Shown here in pieces: positions 48,685 through 60,000 of a DNA stretch of 64,000 nucleotides. Numbering within the stretch: position 1 is the stretch's first letter; the number at the start of each line of letters is the position of its first letter. The notes under the pieces are model-generated. The model was given only the letters and a program-made list of their open reading frames with translations. It was not told where the DNA came from and ran no database searches. The translations under genes and the position numbers were made by a program. Source of the DNA: Davidsoniella eucalypti (lineage: Eukaryota > Ascomycota > Sordariomycetes > Microascales > Ceratocystidaceae); the NCBI GenBank assembly GCA_004009845.1, contig RMBW01000058.1, forward strand, positions 62,001 through 126,000. The letters are read 5' to 3'.

Positions 48685-49326
48685 ATGCACTCTTCCAACA
48701 TTCTGTCCTGTCTGCTGGCTGTGTTCTCCGTTGTCGCCGCTGCACCCACGGCTCTCTATCCGGCCGAGCTCTACAATCGCGAAACCGAGTTTCATATCCA
48801 CGACTTTTCCATCGAGCGTATCGGCAATCTTGCCTACAAACCCAGCACCGAGCGTTTAGTTCGCCGGGGAGCGTTTTCTAACAGTACAACCTCCAGCACC
48901 GGTATTGGCTTCAATTGGGGCTGTACCAACGTACGTTATATCCTCTTCCGATATCTCTATATAAACGGGCCTTGAAACTAATGATGATGCCGCCCATGTT
49001 ATCAGACTACCGGGCCAGACCCGCTCGACTGCCCACATGCCATCAACGAGTGGACAACCTTCTCAACCTCGGGTGACATCGAACAAGTCACCTTGACTGG
49101 TGGCCGCTGTGTCTCGATTAGTTACAATACCTGCACTGCCTTTGCTTGTGCACCTCAGGACGATATTACAGTATCTAGCCAGTTGGTAGCTTCTCGCATG
49201 ATGAATCCCGCGCAGACAAGATGTGTCGTCGTAGGACGTGGCGGTGTTTGGGCTGATGGAGCTGTGAATGAGACTACGTTGAAAGTTGGCTTGCTGGTAA
49301 ATCCTTTTCAGGACCTGCCGAAATAG
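48685..49326 (+). CDS. Small secreted cysteine-containing protein with Kex2-type site
   Basis: Exons are 48685-48930 and 49006-49326, giving 188 residues. The intron begins GTACGT and ends TATCAG, phase 0. Residues 1-20 are a signal peptide (ILSCLLAVFSVVAAAP). A propeptide-like stretch ends at LVRR (about residue 59-60), a Kex2-type dibasic site. The mature part starts GAFSN and holds six Cys (in GCTN, LDC, GGRC, NTC, FAC, TRC), so up to three disulfides. It ends in a strand-rich VVVGRGGVWADGAV and TLKVGLLVNPF. I do not recognise the family. Size, pro-region and Cys content are those of small secreted fungal proteins, but no function should be assumed. Confidence 0.78.
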
Positions 49327-49560
49327 ATTACAGAATTTGTAAAGTCGTTATGATTATACCTTTCATAAATATCTAGTTTAATGTTGTTCAGGATCACTCC
49401 ATTGCCGTCTCACTCACTTGGTTCACAATGACGTATGCTAGGGTTAAACCCACAAGTCCTTTGCTTTTATATTCATTTGCTTCTTATAAACAACACACCA
49501 TCTAGTCCTCTTCTAATCAAAGTTACCAACACATGCCCCTTAGAACAATACCGTATCAAT

Positions 49561-49920
49561 ATGGTAAGTAACATCAAGCCAAGCGACAGTATAGAACTAG
49601 CTAATATTAACTTGATTCTACAGAACAAGGACGGGAACTTTACATACGTGCACATGCATCACCAGCACTATGCTGACAACTTCGAAGATATCTGCAAGGA
49701 CAAACTGCCTGCCGACGAGATTTACGTGCCGCCACAGCATCAGCCCATCAATCCCGAGGATGAGGATGATGTAGTTCCGGATCAACACGCGGCATTTGGA
49801 ATCACCAAGGCTACGCAAAACGTCAAGGAAACGGCTTGGAAGGACTTTGGCCTAAGTCGACTAATGGCCAAAGGGCCGGAGGCCGGCAAGATGCCTTCTT
49901 TAAAGAACTTGCCGCGATAG
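49561..49920 (+). CDS. Unknown 99-residue protein, intron directly after ATG
   Basis: The ATG (49561-49563) is followed at once by GTAAGT; the intron ends GATTCTACAG with GAACTAGCTAATATTAAC before it. Exon 2 is 49624-49920. The product starts MNKDGNFTYVHMHHQHYADN, has an acidic middle (INPEDEDDVVPDQ) and ends in a Lys-rich, helix-prone segment (ATQNVKETAWKDFGLSRLM). No signal peptide or membrane segment. I do not recognise it. The alternative, reading through without splicing, also stays open, so the start is less sure than the body. It converges with TRS31. Confidence 0.6.
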   Translation: MVSNIKPSDSIELANINLILQNKDGNFTYVHMHHQHYADNFEDICKDKLPADEIYVPPQHQPINPEDEDDVVPDQHAAFGITKATQNVKETAWKDFGLSRLMAKGPEAGKMPSLKNLPR

Positions 49921-50298
49921 TTCATTTTTTGCTATTTTCTCCTTTTTACTTCATTAATTATTGAAGCAACGATCAGGGGTTGGCGGAGACGGTTCAGAAG
50001 CTGCTAAGATCTAGATCATCGAAGACTAGACACATCAATTATTATATTACGCCGGACACTCATAACCTCTAGGGGCACCAGGAGTGCCTTTTTCTCACAG
50101 ATAAGCGGCTCATGAGACAAATATATCGAAGACCCCGAGAAGTAGGCCATCATCAAGAAACACAATTAAGATACAAAAATAAACATGACCGTAAAACGCC
50201 TAGATATGCTTTCCCTAAACACCCAAACGAGCCCAATACACATATGCCATCCCGTGCTTTTTATCAGGGTGACTAGCAATGCATCGAAAAGAAAGATA
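49921..50298. other. Convergent intergenic region, no gene seen
   Basis: 3' flanks of the small unknown gene and TRS31. Nothing else is visible. Confidence 0.6.
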
Positions 50299-51034
50299 TT
50301 ACTTCTTCTCCAGATAACTCTCACGCTCCAACACCTCTGGCGCAAACTTGACTAAGAACACCGTTCTACCAGGCCACATCTCCGCATCTTCAGCCCGGCC
50401 TACACTATGCGCACCGACTTTTGCGGGAAAATCCGCACCATCGCAGATACCCTCGACGATGCCGGCGACGAAAGCGGCACAATTCAACTGGGACATTTCG
50501 CGCGGCACACTAATGAAAATATTCACGAGAGGCTCGTTGTCAAAGATCATGTACTCGTCGGGCGTAGCGGGGTTCGCGCTCTTTTCGAGCCGGTCGGCTT
50601 GTCGTCCAAATAGGTGTTGCCAGACGGTCTGCTTGATGAACGCTAGAAGTGCAATAATGGTGAGTGGACGGGTTTGTGTGCGTGCTGGTTCTCGGAAGAG
50701 AAGAAGGTCGAGAAGCTTGAGGCCGACGGAGTGGCCCTGTACGTTGAGTCTATAAGGAGGATATCGAGTTAGTAGTTTTCCAATGGTTGTAGGAAGAGAA
50801 GGAGGGGGGGGGAAGGTTTGTATATATGTACCGTTGTTCTAGGTCTTGGATGCCACGCACACGACGCTGTGCATAGCCGACCATTTCCGAGAATAAGTAG
50901 GCGAAACTGGTCTGGCTAAGTTCATTTGTGCGTGTACGGTTGAGTGGCCGGTTGTAGATAGTCTTGCCGTTATTCGGGTACTTGAGTCCAGGCTGCTCCT
51001 TCACGGGGCCCTTACTTGGTTGGAGATTTGACAT
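50299..51034 (-). CDS. TRS31: TRAPP complex subunit Trs31 (TRAPPC5)
   Basis: Exons are 51034-50832 and 50749-50299, giving 217 residues. The intron begins GTACAT, has CTACTAAC and ends TTATAG; the junction reads LEQRLNVQGHSVGLKLLDLL. The N-terminus is basic and Asn/Pro-rich. The Bet3-like fold follows, with TNELSQTSFAYLFSEMVGYA, then LNVQGHSVGLKLLDLLLFRE, then EYMIFDNEPLVNIFISVPRE and NCAAFVAGIVEGICDGADFP. These are conserved blocks of Trs31/TRAPPC5. TRAPP is the Rab (Ypt1) exchange factor that tethers ER-derived vesicles at the Golgi, so it works in the same step as Bos1. Confidence 0.94.
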
Positions 51035-51570
51035 GACGTATGCGAAGCTATTGTAGCAAACTTTTAAGGCTCAGCTAGAAAAAGGGTGTATCGTGAAATC
51101 GTAGGGTGAAGTTGCGTCGTAAGTTCGCGCTAATCGTTCAAATTCGCAATGACGTTGATATTGCGGGCTTGACATAAGCTTTGTGTTGTTAAGCTCTTAT
51201 CAGCGAGGCTGCCCCACCTATTATCAATTGTAGCTTGAAGATTCCAACCCTAACAGCCTCACATTATTACGAGCTTAAAAAGACATCTGCTGTCACATAG
51301 GTAATTATTCTATTCTGATTCTATAGAGAAAATTACAACAATTAATATTGTAGAAAGTATGAAAAAAGGCTAATTGGTAAACCCAAAAAAGAAAAGATGT
51401 CACAAGTGTAAATGCTATATATGCTGGAGTTGCTCGTGAAAAAACTGATGTGAACAACAAAAAAAAAAAAAAAAGAATAGACAGAAATTAATAACCCTAA
51501 CCTAGGGGAGTCACTCAGCAAACCGCACCCTCCGGTCGACAGACGAGCGGGAAGTGAGTGAGGCCTCATC
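51035..51570. other. Intergenic region, no gene seen
   Basis: It holds the promoter of TRS31 and the 3' flank of the Sec14-like gene, both minus. AACCCTAAC motifs occur at about 51246 and 51493, and an A run at about 51459. Confidence 0.6.
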
Positions 51571-52671
51571 CTAGGCCGAAGCAGGCTTATCGCCTGCCTC
51601 AGCATCTGTTGAAGCAGCAGCTGGTGCCACTGGCGCAGCCTTATTAACCGAGGTTGCAACGGGGACCTGGGGAGGCAACGAAGCTACGAGGCCCTTATCT
51701 TCACCGCCAAAGAGGTAGCTCTCGTGCTCGCCAATATGCTTGCCGCCGGCAACCCAAAGATTCCGGCGCGTGGTACGGTGCTCCTGTGTGAGCTTCCAGA
51801 GAGCGGGCCAGTAGACGGCGTGGTCGTACTCGAAGTTGAGCTTGCCACCGTCAAACTCGGTCCAGAGTTGCGCAGCGGGGACGTATTGGTCCATGGCCTC
51901 GTTGAACTTGAGCTTGGTGACGGTGCGCGGGTCAATGAATGGTGTAATAAGCTTGAAGAAGCCCCAGATAACCCACGGCACTTGATACGGTCGTTTGTGT
52001 TAGTTACGATATGGTGATGTGTGAATACAGGCTGAAGACGTACCGTTGATGATGAGAGCACGCCCGAGACGCTCGGGATAATGCAGCTGCAGGATATTCA
52101 AGCATTCCTTGGCCATGCTCAAGGACGGCCCACTGCTCTTCTGGCCTTTGGCAGGCTTAAAGTTAATCAATAGTGCCAGTGTCTCCTGGCCTGGTGGCAG
52201 CAGATCCAGCACCCTCTCAACCATGAAGGCTAGATGCTCAACCTGGCGATGGGTTGCCTGAGTGTTCTGACGACCAGGCGATAGATACAGGCACGGGCGA
52301 CCCTCGTTATCAAAGCCCGTGATAGCCTGCTTGCCCGTCTCGTTCTCGGGCGAGATATGCTCGGGAGTCAGAGCATCCAGGCCGAAATCCCGGCGCCAAG
52401 TCAAAGTGGCGAGCACGCGCTTTTCGGCCTCCTTCTCGTGCCACTTGGTGGCGCGCAGATAGCGCTCGAGACACTCGCGTGTCAGCCACAAACGCTCGTC
52501 ATCGGTCAATGGACCGCCGTTGCCCTTTTCAGAGGGAACTTCGGTCCAGCTACGGGCGCGGGCGAGAAGCCATTCGTACTTGAATTGCTCTTCGGCGCTA
52601 AGCGGCTCACGCGGCGCCGGTGTGTAGCCGGGGGCCGGCACGGCCAGGGGCGTCTTCACAACTTCGGCCAT
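51571..52671 (-). CDS. Sec14-like CRAL-TRIO phosphatidylinositol/lipid transfer protein
   Basis: Exons are 52671-52044 and 51980-51571, giving 345 residues. The intron begins GTACGT, has GTAACTAAC and ends AAG. The junction reads LIINVPWVIWGFFKLI, the expected lipid-pocket strand and gate helix. Residues of about 60-110 are the CRAL-TRIO N-terminal helices (LTRECLERYLRATKWHEKEA, then ATLTWRRDFGLD). The lipid-binding domain is about 130-290, with GFDNEGRPCLYLSPGRQNT and ECLNILQLHYPERLGRALI. The C-terminus is Ala/Pro-rich. Family members exchange phosphatidylinositol with another lipid at membranes. Among yeast proteins it looks closest to Pdr16/Pdr17, but that assignment is only from memory of the motifs. 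Confidence 0.88.
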
Positions 52672-54441
52672 GGCGGTTTACTAAGGGAAGAAAGGGAAAG
52701 GGAAAAAAGGGGGGAGGGTTAGGGAGGAAGGGGAGGGCAATTTAGGCGGTGGGCTAGAAGAGAAATAGACAAAGAATGGGAGTAGAAGAAAGAAGAAGAA
52801 GGAAATAATGGAAAGTTTGGTGGAAGAGGCAAAGAAATGCAGAGAACGGCGATTAGAAGAGGCTCGGAAGCTTATAGTCCTAGTTGTAAGGATGACGACA
52901 GAAAAGGGTCGTGGTGCCTTGTCTGATAGCCTACAGAATTAGCAGTAGTAGGCTGTGGATCAGAGTAGCTTCTTCTATGGCCGTGGTCTAGAAATATACT
53001 ACAAATATACTACAAATATACCAGCAGTAAATAGTCAATGCTATGCTGTCAATCCCCTTCATGTTCCCCGTATATTATAATCGTAAAGCCCCATACAAGA
53101 TATAGAGTGCGTTTCTGTTCTCTCTGGATAAGGGGAAACGCATAAAAGACGTGACCCCTGGCTTGGCACTCTGAGATTCCGTCCTGGGAACGAGGTTCTG
53201 GGAACGAGATGAAAGCTGCCTTGTGCCTTGTACACCAGCAAACCAGTGGCTGATTGACAACGGCGTCGTTTATTTTATAGGCGGTCTATTAGGAGTCCTT
53301 TTGCTTGCTTACTTGTTTGAGAGTCAAATACAGGCTCGGGAAGTCTCTATTTTTCGTTCTCTCTGTAACATGCGCACTGAAGAATCCGGGCGCCATAATA
53401 CGGTGAGAAAAGAAATATCTCTGTTAAAAAAGAAAGGCACGTATTAATCGTCTAATTGAGTCTTTACGCTCGTGCTATATTATGCCGCATAGATGTTGCC
53501 ACATGTACTTTTTTTTCACTGTGAGATACTATCCGAATTCTTATTCGCAATCGGTTGGCAATATATGTATGTAAATACTATATGAATAATTCGAACAAAC
53601 TCAATCTCCGAGTTCGCGGGATTCAAAGAAAATAAGAAAAAAAGATATGCAGGGTTTGTAATTCCCGTTCAAAAAGAACGGCTAGACGAAAATAGAACCA
53701 AAAAAGTCTACCGTATAAAACCTATTCACGTTTTTAGAAGAATTTAGATTAAAATCATGGCCGGCTCCCTTTACAATTTCTCACAACTAGGGTGTCGCAG
53801 CAGGGTCGACAGGAATTAGGGTTTGCATTCTTGAGGTTGATCACAATTGGATATTCCGGCAAGGCCCCTTTGGATCCCTTTTTGTCTTTCTTATGTTCTG
53901 CATTATGTCTTAGGAACCCTACTTAATAACGATAGCAGACCAATAAACACAAACTAGGCTCGTGATCTTCAACCATCCATCCGTCTCGGTAGGACTTAAG
54001 TTTTGTCTTCGTCAATGCATCGTGACATTCAATATATTTGCAATATTGTTAGCGCCATCTGCAATTGCTGTATCTGTGACGATGCTGATTGGCATACAGA
54101 TACATCTTGATGTCACAGTTGTTTGCAAACTAACCTCGCCCGTGTTGCATGTTCTTGTTGTTTCTGTATATGATCTGCTGCCATCTTCTCTAATGCTCAT
54201 TTGCCCGGTCACATAGTGTCACGCACTAGTCTGTTTAGATACATCATATATTGTGGCTATCTAAGGAAAACCAGGCAAAAACTACAAAGGGATACACTAT
54301 ACTCAGCCATGCCGAGCTGAAATTGTGGTCTGATAGTTTTTGGGAATATAAATATCACATAGTTCCCGTTTGTTGCCATAATTCACCCTGTAGTCATACA
54401 TCATCATCGGATATCTTCGGGTGTGGTTTCTACAAGCAATC
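52672..54441. other. Divergent intergenic region, no gene seen
   Basis: It holds promoters of the Sec14-like gene and of the secreted protein at 54442. A purine-rich stretch follows 52680. TTAGGGTTTG lies at about 53816. Open frames here look random. Confidence 0.55.
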
Positions 54442-55455
54442 ATGTTATTTTCGAGAGTGACGCTCTGTGCAACACTGGCATATGCCTCCCCTTTGCTTAG
54501 CTCTCCGGAGTCTTTGCTTGACCACAGGGACACCTGTGTCAACACCGACAAGGGCAACACCATCTGGAAAGACTACTTTTACTCAGTTACTGGAGTTTAC
54601 AACAACACGATGCTGGTAGTGCCTGTGACCATGGACTATGCTCGGTCTTTGGTTCCTACTCAGTACGCCATCTTGGAGGATGCTATGCGGGAAACGCTTC
54701 CTGATTTCCCGGAGGGGAAGTTCCCGATGATCATACAGACTTCTCTAAACCACCAGATTCATGGTCTTGGGCTGTCTATTCCCGACTTTCTCGTAAGTTT
54801 TTCCACCCCAATTCTCAGTTCATGTTCATCTACCATGCCAAAATAACCGTCTCATTAACACAATACCGTCGTATCCTTACCGGTCTACCAGCAAAGCAAG
54901 TTTGAATTTCCGTTCATCGACCTTCTAGGCGACGGCTACTCTTCCTTCCGCTGGATTCCAGAGCAGATCATAAGTTCTGCCGAGTTGATTGCACAAGCTG
55001 GTGCTGCCGCATATGGTATCACTGTCAACAGAGGAAACTTCGTCCCGTCATGCAATGCTTATGCGCAGTCAGCTGAAGATCCAGATGTCACCTATCTCAA
55101 CGGTACAGGTGAAGATCCTAATCGGTACATATACATGCAAATGCGCCAGACGGATAGCATATCGATTCCCATGTCATTCTTCCAGAACGTAACAAACCAG
55201 CCCTTCTTTGGCCCCCCCTCGCCTATTCTATGCTGTAGCCAAGTGCGTGCATTCAACACAAGTTACTCAAAAGGCCAATATGCCCCGAAGTTTGTTACAG
55301 CAGATGTGCAGGCGCAGTTCTCGGTCATCCCAGGGACTTATACAGTTACTGGTGCTGAAGGCGTACAGATTGCGAACCCCTTCATCGAGACTAACTATAT
55401 GCCATGCTCTGTTTTTAGGGGTCATGTCGATACAAGCGATGATGTTGTAGCCTGA
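54442..55455 (+). CDS. Secreted protein, possibly acetoacetate-decarboxylase-like fold
   Basis: Exons are 54442-54792 and 54892-55455, giving 304 residues. The intron begins GTAAGT and ends ACCAG, phase 0. Residues 1-17 are a signal peptide (LFSRVTLCATLAYA). The body has VVPVTMDYARSLVPTQYAI, then PDFPEGKFPMIIQTSLNHQI, then FPFIDLLGDGYSSFRWIPEQ. This pattern recalls the acetoacetate-decarboxylase-like barrel found in secreted fungal proteins, but I see no proof of activity and no clear catalytic Lys. Asn-X-Ser/Thr sites occur (YNNT, LNGT, QNVT, FNTS), as in a secreted glycoprotein. The ATG at 54442 is chosen because it starts the signal peptide. Confidence 0.75.
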
Positions 55456-55605
55456 AGAGATAAAAAAAAATGAAAATGATATAACTTCTAGTCGTTTTTA
55501 AAAACACCATGTAAAACAAGTATTATTAAATAAGGAATAACAGTAGCCCCCTACACCACACTAGATGGCATCGAGAAATTTCCTATAATTTTCATCAGCA
55601 GTCCC

Positions 55606-55609
55606 AAAA
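55606..55609 (-). terminator. Pol III T-run terminator for tRNA-His
   Basis: A run of four T on the minus strand, ten bases past the tRNA 3' end. Confidence 0.7.
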
Positions 55610-55619
55610 GGAAACAATG

Positions 55620-55721
55620 TGCCATAACCATGAATCGAACATGGGTCACGTCGGATAATCCGTAGAAATTCATGGGTATGAAAGCCACAACGACGTATTC
55701 TAACCACTAAACTATTATGGC
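55620..55721 (-). tRNA. tRNA-His (GTG anticodon) with a 30-base intron
   Basis: The minus strand gives a perfect 7-bp acceptor stem (GCCATAA with TTATGGC), a D arm (AGTGGTTAGA), an anticodon stem CGTCG/CGACG and loop TTGTGGC, and a T arm CCATG-TTCGATT-CATGG with discriminator A at 55620. The anticodon is GTG. An intron of 30 bases (55684-55655) lies after position 37, between G37 and C38. Removing it leaves 72 bases, the usual size before the extra G is added. The intron's CUAC can pair with the GUGG around the anticodon, as in other nuclear tRNA introns. Confidence 0.92.
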
Positions 55722-55758
55722 GAGCTCGCTGACAGGGATTATTTAGTAGCTGCTAAGT

Positions 55759-55760
<2 letters not shown>

Positions 55761-55798
<38 letters not shown>
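55761..55798. repeat. 38-base T homopolymer
   Basis: An uninterrupted T run on the plus strand, 39 bases upstream of the 5' end of tRNA-His. On the minus strand it is poly(A). Confidence 0.9.
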
Positions 55799-55802
<4 letters not shown>

Positions 55803-56141
55803 CAAGCTCGTAGTGGAGGTATGGACCGGACGTCCCGCACATTGAGTTTGTCGAGCGGAGGTGGTGTGAGGAGGGCTTCCTGGCCTGAGGAGCATGTGAA
55901 TGATGTTTTGATTGGGTGCTGCTTTCTTTTGATGATTTTACAGCTGTGACAATGTTTTTTCGCTCTTCTTGTTTCCTCTATATTGTTTTTACTGCTTCTT
56001 TACTATTTTCCTCTACTATTACCTTTCTTTGCTTTGCACTTATCGCTACATTTCAACCTAGTCTTTACACTTTAAAATTGCCAAAACAACTTTAATATAC
56101 ACAGGCACAACTTTAAATATCTGTCCAAACGGGGTTTTTTT

Positions 56142-56274
56142 TTAAAAAAATTCATTAATTTTATGGAGCTATAGCTATGAAGATGTCTGTCCAGACGTTA
56201 AATATACCAAATTAATCAAAATATGATACATCTTCATAGCTCTATAGCTCCATAAGATAAATGAATTAAAAAAT
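56142..56274. repeat. Fold-back pair of R1 repeats
   Basis: Left arm 56142-56185 (AATTCATTAATTTTATGG, AGCTATAGCTATGAAGATGT-like) and right arm 56228-56274 are inverted copies over about 45 bases. They differ mainly by a missing AGC-type triplet in the left arm. The spacer is about 42 bases. A third copy lies at 22277. Confidence 0.82.
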
Positions 56275-57037
56275 AATGATGGTAGGGTTAGGGTTACACA
56301 TCATTAAAAATGTAAGTAGTGTGAACCTCTGACATCACTCTCCTTTTTGGCATAACTATGATTGGGCCAACAAATGCAGCTCCCCACCTTTCTGTAGCTT
56401 TGTAGATAGATATGGAAGAGCTCAGTAAACAACAGTTCATATTATTTGTAACTTAACAAGCTAGCGCTGAATTTTGGGATTGAATTTCATCACATGCTAC
56501 AACACCAGAAACTGAGAAAATCTGGGGGATTATCTTGAAATCTTGAAAAAGAAGCAAACTCCCAGCAAATATCCGAATTTAATGCCGAATCAGGTACGTT
56601 GAATAATCCGAGATATAGACGACGAGGCTAGTATCAAAGACGTTGCTCGGCTTTATGATTGCCTTTCAACCACATGTTTACATGCCTGTATTGTCATTGA
56701 AGTGCTAACAAGCGTCTTGCTGTCTGTATTGCGTTATAGTATATGCCAGGAAAATATAAGCAGTATATCGCGACAACTAACCCGATTGATCGAGACCTAT
56801 CCTCGGAACCCTCGTAAAGAACGACAGCCACGAATCTTCAACAAATCGATCGGCCGTCCTGATTTCGCCGATGCGTTTTATTTCATGATCGTGGATTACC
56901 TCAGAACCCCCCAACCAATCGATACTGCTTTATACTCGCGATTGCGCACAAACACCGACGAACCGCAAACGCACTATATTTATCCCTATTACGTCCTAGT
57001 TTAGTTTATCTCTAATATCGCCTAATATAATACACAC

Positions 57038-60000
57038 ATGACGACTCCTGTGGCCGTCACTGCCTCTGGCCCGCCGTCAGGTGGCTTGGCAACGCCGACG
57101 CTTCATTCTCCCGATCGATTTGACGCCATTCCCCGCGGCCGCCCAATTCCCGTTGCCCTGACGGAGGCTGGCCTTGACTCACCCTCATTCCGCGCTTCCG
57201 CGTCCTACTATGGCGACCAGATCGAGGCTATCGAGCGCTGGCTTGAATCGGCAACAAAGACAGCCAGCAAACTGACAAACGGGATATTGGCACTCGAAGA
57301 CACCGTGAATCTATACCTGAGCAAACTGACGCCGCCAGTGGCCGTCGCTGAGCACATGATAGACCAGGACTACACACTGCTAGCATTGAAGCGTGTGGGC
57401 GATGCGTCTCGAGACTGGTGGCATCACGTGCTTGAAATGATGCGCAAGATGGATACCACCTTGGTCGAGCCAGTACGCACGTATATCAATGGTGACCTGA
57501 AAGCGTTCAAAGAAGCACGGCGAGTTCTGGACATGACGCAGAAAACCTTTGACCAAACTCTAGCTCGCTATGCCGGCCAGAACAAGTCAAAAGAGCCGTC
57601 GGCTTTGCGCGAAGAAGCATTCGCGGTCCATGAAACTCGCAAGGCCTACCTCAAAGCCTCCATGGAGTTCTGCGTGCTGGCGCCCCAAGCTCGTTCATCG
57701 TTGGACAAGCTGATGGTACGTCTGTGCTATGAGCTTGCTAAGGAAGTCAAGAAATCTCGTGAGGCTTCGATGCGAACCGATGGCTGGGCTGAGGAGATTG
57801 AGCGTATTCGTGGCTGGTCAAGGGAAATGGAGGCCGCTGAGCCTTCGTTCAAGCGTGAGTTGAATAATATCCGCCGTGAACTTAGTGACGCTGCCCTTAA
57901 TGTGTACAGGCCGGCCCGTGAACTCGAAGCCTACAGTGCGTCAACAGTGCCATTTCTTGGCGCACGCGGACCAGTCAATATGCAACCAGGAACTCAAGAC
58001 AGGGCTTCAGTTGTATCCGAGAGACAAGGTTGGTTATTCATCAAAGTGGTCTCCGGTAAACCGGCACGTACAAACTGGGTGCGCCGGTGGTTTTACTGCC
58101 GCGACGGCGTTTTTGCATCTCTGCAGCAAAGCGTACAGGGTGTCTTCCAGGGTGACGAGATCGGTGTTCTTCTTTGCAGCGCCAAGCCTGCTATCAGCGA
58201 GGAGCGACGGTTCTGCCTTGAGGTGAAGACCAAGATCTCGACTCTGGTTCTTCAGGCAGAAACACAACAGCAGCTTAGTGAGTGGCTTGAAGTGTTTGAA
58301 GCGGCCAAGAAACGTGCTTTCGAGACAAGCACTAGCAATAAAGGATCTATACCAATGCGTACTGGCAGCGACCCAGCATTCTCTATCACACCCCCTAGCG
58401 TTGCCGAGTTCTCAACTAAGAATATAGACGCCAATATTGCGCCGTTAATGACCTTCGATGACTCTTCGCTCAACATTCCTGGCAATGAACCCAACTTGGC
58501 CTCTCGCGCTAGCTTTGATGTTCACGGGTCTGCGCAGCCTCGCCGCTCTATCACGGCAGCGATAGGCCGCGACTTTGATGAATCGGGCCGCAAGATATCC
58601 CGCCTTGACCTGCACCGCAAGAACACATTCAGTGGGTTGGAACCAAATAGCGGTATTGCAAGCTTGATATCTGCCATCCCTATCGGCCCACCGAGCACTC
58701 CTAGAACAATGGCAGCGGTAGCTATCGGATCAGCAGAGGTTCTGCCCGGAAATCTCGCTCCTTTGACGGTGCCTCGCCCACCACTTGGAACTCATATGTC
58801 ACGCGCCGCAGTCCATGCTGCCATGGACCGCAACATTGCCATGAGCACTTCACACCACCTACCGGCATTCTTGCTGGCCAACTACTGGGGCTCTAATGCA
58901 TGGAGTAGCTTCTATGCCGACGGACAACTGGACTATAAGAGGGAGGAAGAGAGAGCTGCGGCGCTGGCTGCTTCGGAAGAGAAGCATGTTCGTGCAGCAT
59001 CTCCAACCGGAGCAAGCCATAGAAAGACAATGAGTGCCGGTGTCATGCAGCCGACCCTGATGAGTGATCAGACCGACGCACTTAACTCGCTTACAGAGGA
59101 TGGATTTCCAAGCGGCTACCCCGTTGAACTCAAGGCCCAACATGCGTCCTTCCGGCTCCTGTTCCCAAGTGTGCCTGTGAGCGAGAAATTGGTGCTGGTA
59201 TTTCGTGCCGCCTGGTCTAGTACCCGAGGCTCTGGACCGGATGCCGGCGATGCTAAGCTCACGGCGACAGGACGTGTATTTGTAACGCCAGAGAATATGC
59301 ACTTCTACGGCCAGCGAATGGGCCTGCTCGTCGCTTTCTCTTTGAACCTAGACCTGATCAGCGAGATAACGTCCGCGCCTGGCAAAGAATGTGATTACCT
59401 CTTCCTCCACCTTGACCACCATCAGTCTGCCCCCCAAAATGCCACTTCAGCTGCCGCGGCTGCAGCTGCCCAGGAAGGCGAGTCACATAAAGATGCGAAT
59501 CGACATAGATCCACCGCCGGAGACACCGGCTTGTCTCGGATTACTATCAAATCCTTTTTGGAGGACCTGCCTCTTTTGCAGGCCCGTCTCAACGTGCTGA
59601 TGGATAATCTCCAAGCCGAAGAGCCTATGGCTGTTTCACGCATCATCACAAACTTTATTGACATGGAACTTGGTCCTGAGGATGATGGGCTAGGAACCCC
59701 CGATACGGTCAGCGTAGGCAGCTGGCAGGAAATCGACCAACCAACACCGATTAGACTTGCTCCCCCACCGGCTGTAATTGCACGTGCTGAAAGGCAAACG
59801 TCTAAGCAACTGGCAGCAGATAATCAGCATCCAGGCGCCCCGCCACTAAGTCCCGGATTAGGTATCCGAGGAGCGTCAGCCCAGCGGCGGTCTACCGGGT
59901 TTTCGACTGGAACTCGCTCACGAGGCAACACTATGGGCCCGCTGATTCCTCGCGGTCCTAGCGGCCATGAACTGACAGACATGACTAAGAAGGTTTGCGA

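Larger units (their letters stand above)
55722..57037. other. Intergenic region with repeats
   Basis: It contains the 38-base T run, the R1 fold-back, TAGGGTTAGGGTT at about 56283, and the leader of the Sip3/LAM gene. A frame at 56702-57004 ends just before that gene and shows no known features. Confidence 0.55.
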
